DNA of 64,000 bases from Abelmoschus esculentus (lineage: Eukaryota; Streptophyta; Magnoliopsida; Malvales; Malvaceae), in contig JAUCBN010000005.1 of the NCBI GenBank assembly GCA_035048815.1, positions 15,898,517 to 15,962,516 on the forward strand. The letters are read 5' to 3'. Below, in pieces: positions 53,852 to 64,000 of the stretch. The stretch's first letter is position 1. Each line of letters opens with the position of its first letter. The translations under genes were made by a program, and so were the position numbers. The notes beneath the pieces were generated by a model. The model saw nothing but the letters and a program-made list of their open reading frames with translations, did not search any database and had not been told where the DNA came from.

Positions 53852-56600
53852 TGTAAGAGGGTGTTTTATTGCTTTGATTTTGATCCTAGAAGATTAGTGG
53901 GTCGAGTTAGACGGTTCAGGTGAATCAGGTTATCTAATTTGATTAGTTTTGAGAAATAAACTAAAATAAATAGTTTAGACTAAAATAAAAATTAGTAAAT
54001 ATATGCTAAACTCTTTTTGAATTAATGACCAAAATGTGATATTTTCAAAACTATTTTAGTAACTAAAATAAAAAGCGCAAAAGTTGAGAATCTTTAGATA
54101 ATTTTTACAAGATTTATTTTTAATTAGACTTCTCATTTAATTGAGTTATTTTAATTGGTTTTAAATAAATAAATAAAATGAATTAAAAAATGATCCAATA
54201 ATCATCTCATCATTTTTTATGTAACTTACTTTTCTCAAATTTTCTTCTCTTATTTTTTTCAGACATAATATATTTTCTCTCTAAAGATATCCAGTAAGAT
54301 TTATAAAAAAATCTTAAAATTATTTGTTTAGTTAATTTTCTAGATTGTATTTCAATAGATTTTGAGTTAATAGAAAGGATAATAGATTAAAGAAGATATA
54401 AGGATGACATGAATGTGTTCCATGATATTAATTGATAATGCTTAGATGATCAAATCATTAGGAAGTGGTTGAGCTTTGTTTAGGTGTAGTTAGCTTTAGT
54501 TTTTACTAGTGTTTGAATGATGTTTTACAAATGCTAGAATGCATGATTTGTTACCTACTATTTACATGTATGATTTTTCATATAAAATAAAATACAAATG
54601 TTATTTAAATGAATGCTTATGTGTTTTGGTAAGTAGTCTCCAAAATGAATGTTAATGTTATTTTCAACATGATTTATTGCATTTGAAAATGGTTTGTGTG
54701 TTGCATATGACAAAACAATGATATAACGTATTTAAAAAAGTATATTGTCTAAGTGATTATAAAGTGAATGTTATCGGATATAGATGACATGCCATAGAAT
54801 TTAAAATGCAATATAATATGTTGTCTACTCGAAGATATTGAGAATCGAAATAATTAAGGGGTAATGATTATACCATTATACTTCATTTATGGATATGTAT
54901 AAGCGAGTTAAAGTAATCACCAAAGAAATATGTGTGTCTGATGTATTTTTATAAAATGTTATGAAGTTGTTTTGTCACTCTAATTCTAATATATGAACAA
55001 ACATATCATGATGGATTTAATTAGATTTATAAATTATGATATATACATGTGTTTCTCTTTAAGTTATGCAAATAAAATGAATATGTATATGAAGGCTTAA
55101 AATTTTAGTTTTCATATATGGAATTATACATGTGATCCATGATACATGACTTTGCATATAGTTTAAGATGTATGCTTGAGATATTTATAAACATTTGGAA
55201 AAGTATGGCAAATTTGGTTTAAAACTTGATTTCGTTTAAATAGTTTTAAATGTATTTATTAGATGATTTCGGTCTAAAGTTTTATTAAGCTTATTTTTAG
55301 TCTATTCAATAAACGAAAATATTTAAATAAATTGTATGTGAAATTGAGGTTACTAAGAGAGTTTAGCCTGTCAAAAAATGGGGACGTTGGAGATTTTAAA
55401 ATTTTTAAAAGGTAACATTTTCCTTAATGCTATTATTACATATATAATTTTATTAATTATTCTTATAACAGTTGTATCGGTAGAAAGAGGCTTTTTCAAA
55501 TTGAAATTGTTGAAGACTTATATGTGTTCCACTATATCATAAAAAGGCTTAATGGGTTAGTATTAATAGCGTTTGAGAATGATATATTTTTAAAAAATGA
55601 TTATAAAGATTCGGTTGACGATTTTGTTATTAAGAGTGTTCGGAGGATAACACGTTTTAAATAAAATATTATGATTATTGAGTTGTTCTACAATATTATT
55701 TTAGTTTCATATGTATAATCTCTTACTTTATAAAAAAAACTAATAATATGATAATTTTTTATATTTTATAATTTCTTTTTATTAATCTAGAGGCATCGTT
55801 TTAAAAAGTAGCACAAGATTTTTTTATCTTTTGGGATGGGCCTAAACATAACTAGAATCATTTACTAAAATATATCTTTCAAATATTATAATATAAATAT
55901 AAATACAAATACAATAGATGAATTAAAATCTCACATTTGTTCTTCGAAACATAATCCTAGCTTTTAATTTAACTAAAATTTTTCTCGGTTAAGAATAGAT
56001 AATTAGGATAGAACGAGACAATAACAAAGTATGAAAAATACATTCTTACCTTGAGTAAATAAAATCTAAATTCTATTTTTCATTCCCCTGATATATTTTT
56101 TGGGTTAAAAGAACAAGACAAGAAAAGTTGAATTTTCATTACAATACAACCTATAAGTCAATATTTATACTTTATTTACAAATTAAAATTACAAATTTGA
56201 TGATATAACCTAAATAAATAAATACCCGATATAAATTTTATTGAATGGATCAAATTTGATAAATTATAATAATTATAATAAATCACTACACTAAAAGCAC
56301 ACAACTTTTTTAAAAAGGTACAACTTTTAATAACTAAGATATATAACTTATGAAACATGACATTTTGTTCATAACTTATATATTATTATAACACTCACTT
56401 GTAGCTCTTTGGAACATGATAAGCATTTTGAAAATATTCCAACAATTAAAAGGTGATTTTTTATATAATCATCGATATTAAAGAGTAATTAAATTGAAAG
56501 AAAATTTCAAACAAAACGTTAAATTTATTGTTTTTCAATCTTTAGCTCAACAAATAGGTTAAGTTTGACTTTGAGATAACCATGCAAGGGAGTATGTAAA
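53852..56600 (+). repeat. Probable chromovirus 3' LTR and AT-rich debris
   Basis: No gene. The LTR start is taken as TGTAAGAGGGTGTTTTATTG at 53852. Its end is not found; 54400-55330 keeps an LTR-like style. From about 55400 to 56600 the sequence is AT-rich with nothing recognisable. Confidence 0.4.
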
Positions 56601-56626
56601 AGCTTTCAGTGTACATGTGTGGTGGA

Positions 56627-56995
56627 TTATACTTCACGCTTAACTATATGTGCATTATACATTGCATCTTTAATGGCTTCAATGAACTCTGATTTAACCT
56701 TAGGGTCCATAGTTTTAGATCCCCTAGGAAAAAGTGCCTCTTTTAAGACCTTGGTTTCTGGGTTTTTATTTAACTCCATCTCCTTTAAGGTCTTTCTGAT
56801 TATTTTGGTAAAAAATTCATCTTCTTGCTTTGAAGAAAATAATAATTCAAAATGATCACCCATGTCTTTCACAAGACCTTTTTCGGAGGCTTCTTGTATA
56901 CCTTCAGAAATGAAATTTGTCACATTTGGAGGAAGTTGTATTACTTCCTCATTCGAATCTTTGGTAGCATTTTCTGTTGAAAGAGACAGAGCCAT
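56627..56995 (-). CDS. Hypothetical 122-residue protein, no family recognised
   Basis: An intact frame starting MALSLSTENATKDSNEEV and ending NAHIVKREV. It is rich in Glu, Lys and Asn, predicted helical, with no membrane segment or Cys. Composition is protein-like, unlike most frames here, and no retroelement motif is seen. CTCTGTCTCTTTCAACAG just inside the frame could be an acceptor, making this the last exon of a gene whose first exon is at 57401-57538. The simple donor there is out of phase, so the join is unproven. It may be a real small secreted protein, a young gene or a pseudogene. Confidence 0.45.
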   Translation of the reverse strand: MALSLSTENATKDSNEEVIQLPPNVTNFISEGIQEASEKGLVKDMGDHFELLFSSKQEDEFFTKIIRKTLKEMELNKNPETKVLKEALFPRGSKTMDPKVKSEFIEAIKDAMYNAHIVKREV

Positions 56996-57023
56996 GAATT
57001 AAGATTAATACAAAGTATAATTA

Positions 57024-57287
57024 TGGATAAACATCAACATTGGTCACTAAATTATTTTTATTTTTCAGTTTTGGTCATTAAACTATTATTTTTGGTAAAA
57101 TAATTACGATTTTTACCTATATTTGTCACACACCCTTAAAATTTTAGGGGAAAATAGGAAAACGAGAATAATTTAGAGATCAAAATAAGAAAAATGTAAC
57201 ATTAAGGACGATTTTACACAAAATAATAGTTTAATAATCAAAATTGAAAACTAAAAATTGTTTAGTGACCAATGGTGATGCATAACC
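57024..57287. mobile_element. MITE with 8-bp duplications
   Basis: A 264-base palindromic element. CATTGGTCACTAAATTATTT at the left is repeated inverted at the right (AATTGTTTAGTGACCAATG). It is flanked by TATAATTA at 57016-57023 and 57288-57295. It lies between the two reading frames on the minus strand, so it would be intronic if they form one gene. The 8-bp duplication fits hAT-type MITEs. Confidence 0.75.
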
Positions 57288-57400
57288 TATAATTAACCAT
57301 ATAAATAGAAGGCAAAGTTCAAATAAATTAAAAATCAAAGGGGAAAAGGGAAAAAAAAAGCACCATGTTTTTAATAAAAAATTAAGTCATAGACTCAAGC

Positions 57401-57538
57401 TTACTTATGCCTTCGCCTTTTTCTGCATAGCCTAGAGTCGGTTTTGGCAGAACCATTGAATTGTATGTTATTTCCCATCGTAAATTGAATTGAGAGAGCC
57501 ATGGCAAATGAGAAAACAACAAAACTAGTTCTTGCCAT
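57401..57538 (-). CDS. 45-residue frame with signal-peptide-like start
   Basis: The minus strand from 57538 reads MARTSFVVFSFAMALSIQFT, then a short polar part and a basic end (LCRKRRRHK). The first 20 residues look like a secretory signal: basic start, hydrophobic core, small residues. A GTAAGC donor lies at 57404-57399 just before the stop, so it may be exon 1 of the gene at 56627. Alternatively it is a free-standing small peptide. Confidence 0.35.
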   Translation of the reverse strand: MARTSFVVFSFAMALSIQFTMGNNIQFNGSAKTDSRLCRKRRRHK

Positions 57539-58740
57539 CTTTGCTTTAAATATTGAGCTAAAAGAATAATAATTACAAATGGTGAATTTAGGTGAAAAAA
57601 ATATAAAATTTAAAGGATTTAAAATGACACATTTTTGGCGATTTTAGTGCCTTGTTTATTGGTTTAGTGACTGACGACCATACACGTACAAGACCAAGAT
57701 AGATAAACATTTTTAAAGGTTGCGGTTTTTTCTTTAATATTTGTGATTTTAGTTGATTTCTTTTTTATTTTTGCGTATAATATTTTTGGTGCAAGGACTG
57801 AAGCAGAAGTTAAATTCTATGAGGAAAGAGTAACTATAATAGAAAATGAGAAGAAAAAATCCAAAATAATTGTAATTAAAGGTGTAAATTGTATAACCAA
57901 ATTAAAAATAAATAAAAAAATTCCTTTGCACAATGTTACGACCATGTCGTTAATGCCAGATCAATATGTTGTATGGCACTCGAAAAAGACTCATCCCAGA
58001 TGAAGTCATCCTTCATCTTGTATTTTATCTAAGAATTTATCTCTATAGCGTTGTCTCAAAATCCTTCAAGCAACATGCATATTCAATATCACATCCCATA
58101 GGTAATACCGAATGCTAGTTGTTAACCCTTGAGTTCGGTAATGAGCGTGATATGGGGTCTTCTGACCCTAAATCGTTCCTAAGAGGCTCTCCTAGATAGA
58201 TATTATACAATTCACTTGGATAAAATAGTCACACACTTAGACCCTAAGGCTTAGGAGAAGGTTACTTATACCAAGGTAGCTTGATTGTTAGCCCATGGCG
58301 AGAGGGATAGTGGAGACTTAACATCAAACCATTTTCCTATAAAGAACTAAATAAACTTATTAAGTATGGCGCGAGTTGACGTTGAATCATCCCAAGCGGG
58401 GACAGTTTTGGATGAAGACAATTTCAAAATATCCAATTGTTGGGACCGTTGAAGTAGCGGAAACAAAACGCGACGATCCTTCTAGTGATCCAAGTACGTT
58501 TAATACGAAATCGAGAGGAAGAGATACAATGACTTACATTGGGTTACTTGATAAACAAAAATAACAACAACTGGAACTGCTTCAGTCACGATTGTTCGAC
58601 AATCCGAATCTTTAGTCTCCATGAAAAATCATCTCGGCATCTACTCAATTCACCCAGTTGAGAGCAATTTATCTCGAAAACTATTTTCATGAATTGGAGT
58701 TTTGGGAATCAGGACTAGGTTAATTCGACTGCTAGACCAA
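57539..58740. other. Unclassified repeat-like sequence
   Basis: No supported gene. 58080-58620 reads like an LTR or leader of a retroelement (CGGTAATGAGCGTGATATGG, TTGTTAGCCCATGGCGAGAG), but I found no partner. Confidence 0.3.
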
Positions 58741-59731
58741 AACCTCCCTTTTATAGGTGTCACCCAAGTAATTAGAGTTTAATCCGAATTTAATTTGGAA
58801 TATTATTACTTTAACAATTTCCTTAAAATTTGGGACTCCTATTTAATTCAAATTTGATATGGAATATAATGACTTTAATTATATTCTTTAATTAAATTCA
58901 GGATTAATTGTGTATTAAATATATATATCATATACATATAATACATATATATACAATCAAATTATACGTAAGTTACACATTTATGAATTGCTCCTTTTTC
59001 AACCAATAGGTGTGACCCTGTAATTCATTATAACGTTAGTAATAATATTAGAGCAATTCTAATATTATAAATAATAAGTGACATCTAGCAATATATCATT
59101 CTCATCTAAGTTATAATATATCATGATTCGATGTAACATGTCCGTGACTAACTATCTTAATGTATTATATCCTTTTTTTCTTTTATATTTAGAATAGGCA
59201 CAAGTCTTGGAATAGTCACACTTGTATAGCTCATTTATTGTTTTTTGATATCTAGAGTAGACTATTATAAACGAATAATCCATGATATCCCATATTAATT
59301 TATTCGATCATGGCCTTGCATTTCTAGTCTCACTCAATAAAGTGTCATGTGATATATTTTCTATTATGTAGGAAGGAAAAATCCTGACTCGATCATTCAC
59401 ATCTCACTACACACAATGTAAGGTGTTCAATGTTAGTTTTTATAGTTCAACCAATTACGGACCATGTTTAACTGCATCAAAACATAATACAACATATGTT
59501 GAGGTACTAATGATCTCAAGTCTAAGGATAATACATATAGTTATCACTATGAGCAATATCGTGACTGTCACATAATAATTTAAGACATATGCTCATAGCG
59601 GGTCAACCCAATATATTCTTTAATTATCTATATATTCATGTATTAATTCAAACATCTTTATGTCAATAAAACTCATTTTTATCAATCAATAACATGTTAA
59701 TCTTAAGCGTATTATTATTGTTCATGCCCAT
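58741..59731. other. Non-coding retroelement-like sequence
   Basis: AT-rich. The stretch 59200-59640 (TTCTAGTCTCACTCAATAAA, ATGATCTCAAGTCTAAGGAT, ACATATGCTCATAGCGGGTC) is a phrase set I associate with untranslated parts of Copia-like elements in dicots, from memory. No gene. Confidence 0.35.
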
Positions 59732-60188
59732 TGTTGGAAAAATAGATTGTTGCAAAACGAGGCGTTAGAACTGACTGGAAAATAATAAAATAATTATTCA
59801 AAACCAAATCGTGTCGTGGTATCAACCACTGGCTTAGAAGCAAATTCGTTCCGATGTGTGTAATCGCTACAATGGACGGACGGACCCCTGAGGTTAACAC
59901 GACTCTCTAAATTTCGTATATCCAAAAGATGGAGCAAACTCTAGTGGTATTTTTTTTTCTCTCAACTCAAAAACAACACTCGATATAAGTTTAAGAAAAC
60001 CAAAAGAAGTGTTTCTATAGCAAACACTTGCTTACACTTCCTTAGGGATATCTCAAATGAGAAAATATACCCACTATTTATAGGCTAAATAGTGAGGGCA
60101 GAATAGCCATTTCCAAGCACAATTTAATTCCATTTTAAATAGAATTAAATAGCCTTAAAATAGTTGTTACAAATGAGCATTACCAACA
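59732..60188 (-). repeat. 3' LTR of LARD-like element
   Basis: 457 bp, TGTTGGAAAAATAG to GAGCATTACCAACA. On the minus strand a TATA box (CCTATAAATAG) lies at about 60076-60086. It holds CTTAGAAGCAAATTC (59833-59847), which is complementary to sequence next to the other LTR. Confidence 0.8.
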
Positions 60189-60639
60189 TTCCCCCACTAA
60201 TGCGAAAGAAAATTCTTCGTAATTATGAGAGCCTTGAAGATAAAACATGTGAAGAGCAATAGCAAGAGTAGTTGCTTAAGCACTAGTGAACGTATCTGGA
60301 ACTAGTACATAGTGGAATAAGTAATTCTTCTCTTAGATAAGTGAATGAATCTGAAACTTTCTAAGCTAAGGGTGAACTCATAACACACAACTAACCCCTT
60401 CATCCACCGAAGTCCTCGATGTGTCTACAAAGTATATATACAAATGTATATATAGCCCTCTTTCCTCAGGATTCTAGTAAGTGTACTAGAAAAATGGACC
60501 AACGTTTTTCATGGAAGGTGGCTAGTCCTTCTCATTTACATAAGTTATTTCATCAGGTTTACCTCAAAATAAACTACTCAAATAAGAGCAATGAAATAAT
60601 TAAGAGCTTTTTCCTTAAGTTCATTCTCTCATATAAATA

Positions 60640-60970
60640 GGTGAAATCTTCAAGTTCATTTATAAAATAAACAACCCAAACTCTGGGATAAGAACTCATT
60701 AAGAATAAAAACTCAACCTTTTTAATCGGTGAATTCAATAAGTTCTTCTCAATAGAACAACCCAACTCTTGGGATTGAATTCATTAAGAGTTCTAAGAAA
60801 ACTCATCCTTTCTGGCGACAAGTTAGTCCTTCGCGATAGAACTACCCACTCAACTGGGCTATGAACTTATTAAGAGTAGTTATTCAACCACAATCGGTAA
60901 ATTCATCAAGTCTTTCTCACTAGGACCACCCAAAACCTGGGCTATGAATTTATTAAGAGTAATAAAACTC
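60640..60970 (-). repeat. Degenerate tandem repeat, about 80-90 bp unit
   Basis: Four units share the core AAxxACCCAAxxCTGGGxTxxGAAxTxATTAAGAGT, at about 60670, 60760, 60845 and 60925. Each core contains a small CCCA...TGGG inverted pair. It lies within the element interior, with no coding role visible. Confidence 0.65.
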
Positions 60971-63587
60971 AACTTAGATATGTACATTATTCATCATAGG
61001 GATAGGTAGTAAAAATGTACACTATGAGTACTCTTCATGATTTCGTTTGACCATATTGAACTTAGATAATTAAGTTGGGTATCCACCATGAATTCCTCAA
61101 CCAATGGACTTTAAACTCATCCCCTCGACGAATCAAGAACCAATTTCCGTCTTTAACCTTTGGTAAGCGAATCTACTAAGTTATTCTCTGAATTTAATCA
61201 TCACTTTAAGACACCCCACATTTCTAACATTTTAAGATAGAAATAAATCCATAAGTGTCTTGGACAATAGTGTAAACAAATACTCAATTTAGAGTAAATT
61301 TGCTATGAGTTTTAACCATAAAACTATGTTTTTAACAAATTCAAGTCTTGTTTATACATGATTATATTCTCAAAGTTTTGAGGAGTTACTAATCATTTAG
61401 ATTAGTATACATAATCTCAAGCGATTATGAAATTTCTTATATCTCATTAGTAGTCATTCACGACTTTTCTCATTCAAAGTAATTTTATTTTTCCTAATTT
61501 CTCATAAAAGAGTTTAAGAAATTAGGAATATTATGAAAAAGTTTACTAAGAGTTTTCAACTTTTTCTCTCAACAGAAAAATTATCTCAAGTTTGCTACAA
61601 GAGATTTCAACACAACGCCTAAGATAGATCATTTCTTTCCTTTCTTCTACGTAAGAGAAAAGTTCAAAGAAATTTACTAGCTACAATAAATTTTTAGTAG
61701 CAGTAATGTCTATCATTTTCTTATTCAACTTTTTGGTTCCGAAGAGACCATCATATACTTTATTTACTATGACTAAATTTGCTATTCTACTCAACCAAAT
61801 TAATCTCTATTTTTTTAACTTCTATACTAAGTTTAAAGAGATCTTATTTGTTATAGTATTTTTTATAAAGTGAGCACAATAAAGAATAATGCACCAGGTA
61901 GGTTATCATGAAAGAGAGGTGTTGCACTAGGCACGCTTAAATACCAGGTCTTTCATAAAATCAATCCTAAACATGTATTTTCATAATGTTTTTTGATAAG
62001 TCATCTATGAATTTTTCTTTTTCTTTAATTATGGTCTCTAAAAAATGTTTGATACTTTTATTCAGTATCTTACTAAACAAATTTAATGTAAGGCTCACTA
62101 CTTTAAAATAGTCATTCATTCTAGCCTTAACCTTTACACTAGTTTAAAACATGCTCACTGAATTTAAGACTAGTTTTAAAGGCACAATATAAATTCATGT
62201 GATAAAGTATGAATTGACAGGTAACAAGTCTAAATAATCTGACCTTGTAGGTAGATTCATAATTCCAAATATACTTGCTTATTCTCATCATGCCTGCACC
62301 TTTAACCTTTGCATCATCTTTAACCAGAAATAATCTAAAATTTTTCGTGACAATCACATCACATAAATCAACGATCTCTTTTAAACCATGTTATATTCTT
62401 GATAGCTCCTCAATAAGAATATTTGGCTTGAAGAATCATTCCTTCAATGGTTACATTTTCTCCCACTGTCATGTTGTCTAAATTTCTCACAATAAATTGT
62501 TAGTATAACAAGGAAAAATGAATATTTGTTATAAATTTTCTTCTTTTCAAACATATTTCACATGTTTTTTTTAACATGAACGTTTGATAAAATATAATAA
62601 AGCAATATAATAAGTTGTTTAAAACACACATAAATTATATTAGCACAAAATCTATAATTTATGTAATGTATTAAAACAACATTATTAAGATTTTAATTAA
62701 CACCATCATAAAATACATTACTACCATAATAATTGAACGGTTATAAAACATATTCAAATAATTAAATCGTTATAAATTAAATGATCATTAAATAAATGCA
62801 TTTAAAAAGGATAACATACCCATCTTAAAAGGTGTTTAAAACTCACCTATTATCACATATCAACCATCATGATTTTTATTTATTGACATTTTCAAGATAT
62901 AAACTTTTAAAAACATTACTCATCATGTCATTTTAAACACATTTAAATATCATATAAAAATCCAACTTTGGTTGAGATAATAAATCTCAAATATAAAATC
63001 AAACATACATGAGAAATTATGTACGTACATAATATTAAAACATTTGAGAATAAGAAAATCTTAACATTTATAATGCTAAAGAGGTTATTTGCGATAAATT
63101 CAAACTAATCTCTCCGTCATATTTAATAATAAAATATTTTATAATACTATTTGTTTATAAATTCAAACCTTATAAACAATTATTATAAAACATTTATGAC
63201 TATTATAACATAACTCTAATAACCGTTTTATATATAATGCCTCAAGTTTTAAATAGCATTATATCACTTAAAATGTTTTACTATTTTAATGCATGTAAAT
63301 GCAAAACTAATGCATATAAACTCACTAAAACGTTACATTTTGCCTCAAGTAACTAATGATTTTTCTTGCAACCATGAACTGATAATATGCATTATATTTT
63401 GCAGTATCAATCAAATTAAGAATAGTCTTTAGCTTCAGACAAGCTAAAAAATTACTTACCAGAATCATAAAAATTGGTTTTCTCTACCAATAATAGGTAG
63501 TAGCATAAATACCTCAATAATCTCATGTAGTATTAAAGTTAACATAATTCGTACGCATTATTTGTAGCGTTGAATTCGCTTCTAAAT
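60971..63587 (-). other. Non-coding interior of LARD-like element
   Basis: No gene. AT-rich, with similarity to 27400-28100 around 61690-61960 and 62270-62310. The bases next to the right LTR (63572-63587) do not start with TGG on the minus strand, so no ordinary tRNA primer site is visible. Confidence 0.5.
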
Positions 63588-64000
63588 TGTTGGAAAAATA
63601 GATTGTTGTAAAACGAGGTGTTAGAACTGGCTGGAAAATAATAAAATAATTATTCGAAACCAAATCGTGTCGTGGATTAATAAAATAGATTGCCTTAAAA
63701 GCAAATTTTCCCCGATGTTTGTAATTGCTACAATAGACGAACAGTCCTCTGAGGTTAACACGGCTCTCCAAATTTCCTACACCCGAAAGATGGAGCAAAC
63801 TCTGGTGGTATTGATCTTCTCTCAACTCAAAAACAACACTCGATATAAGTTTAAGAAAACCAAAAGAAGTGTTTCTATAGCAAACACTTGCTTACACTTG
63901 CTTAGGGATATCTCAAATGAGAAAATATGCCCACTATTTATATAGGCTAAATAGTAAGGAAAAAATAGTCATTTCCAAGCACAATTTAATTCCATTTTAA
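63588..64000 (-). repeat. 5' LTR of LARD-like element, incomplete
   Basis: 413 bases aligned to 59732 onward. The remaining ~45 bases lie beyond the window. Confidence 0.8.

Larger units (their letters stand above)
59732..64000 (-). mobile_element. Non-coding LTR element (LARD-like), runs off the window
   Basis: Direct repeats at 59732-60188 and 63588-64000 are the two LTRs. On the minus strand a purine tract AGTGGGGGAA abuts the left LTR, so the element reads leftwards. The 3.4-kb interior has no gag or pol block, only AT-rich text with a degenerate tandem repeat. This fits a large non-autonomous LTR element. A second, older copy is at 27261-28770. Confidence 0.75.

Noticed and set aside
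57743..58003. 86-codon plus frame
   Set aside because: AT-rich, no recognisable family, no promoter context; not distinguishable from chance.
60640..60970. CRISPR-like array
   Set aside because: Units are contiguous and degenerate, without unique spacers, in a plant genome.

Overview
This is plant nuclear DNA made almost entirely of transposable elements. The source is most likely a Malvaceae genome, probably Gossypium (cotton). That assignment is inference: the Tat/Ogre-type element carries an extra ORF upstream of gag that looks like the DUF7745-type ORF1 common in cotton annotation, and several LTRs have the TGTAACACC...GGTTACA and GGTATCGATACC word style I associate with cotton repeats. 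I see no intact host gene. The only host loci I can support are a broken copy of an ICR/RIP gene (interactor of constitutive active ROPs) and one small unidentified reading-frame pair.

Layout. 1-1107 is the 3' end of a Gypsy LTR nested in an Athila-like element. 1108-9457 is a tandem Athila-like array, internal-LTR-internal-LTR, whose internal regions run gag-protease and lack reverse transcriptase and integrase. The array lies in a short-LTR Copia element (9458-11291, minus). 11398-26640 is a long decayed Tat/Ogre-type element (minus), read from RNase H back through RT, protease, gag, ORF1, PBS and a long LTR. Between its gag and ORF1 sits a second Athila-like element (16753-20670) with perfect 5-bp target duplications. 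26640-28770 is a decayed Copia fragment joined to a non-coding module and an LTR.

29472-33200 is the ICR pseudogene, with a solo LTR in its first intron. 33641-34450 is a foldback element with an 8-bp duplication and telomere-like words. 35923-46014 is a Tork-like Copia element (minus), split at the end of its integrase by a large solo LTR (37523-43534). That solo LTR is itself invaded by a doubled LTR (38311-39967) and by a reverse-oriented solo LTR (41416-43336). 46015-50890 holds hAT-like and Athila-like debris. 50920-53850 is a chromovirus integrase interrupted by another solo LTR (51234-53207). 56627-57538 holds the small minus-strand reading frames with a MITE between them. 59732-64000 is a non-coding LTR element running off the window.

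Most unusual observation: four solo LTRs of one superfamily carry the same exon-like layout. An acidic, proline-rich reading frame is followed by a phase-1 C|GT donor, an intron and a second exon. In three copies the second exon reaches a stop after exactly 62 nt, and in two copies the first exon is exactly 81 nt. This looks like a conserved spliced mini-gene inside an LTR. Two of the LTRs also carry dense arrays of TGACGTCA (bZIP) and TTGAC (W-box) words.
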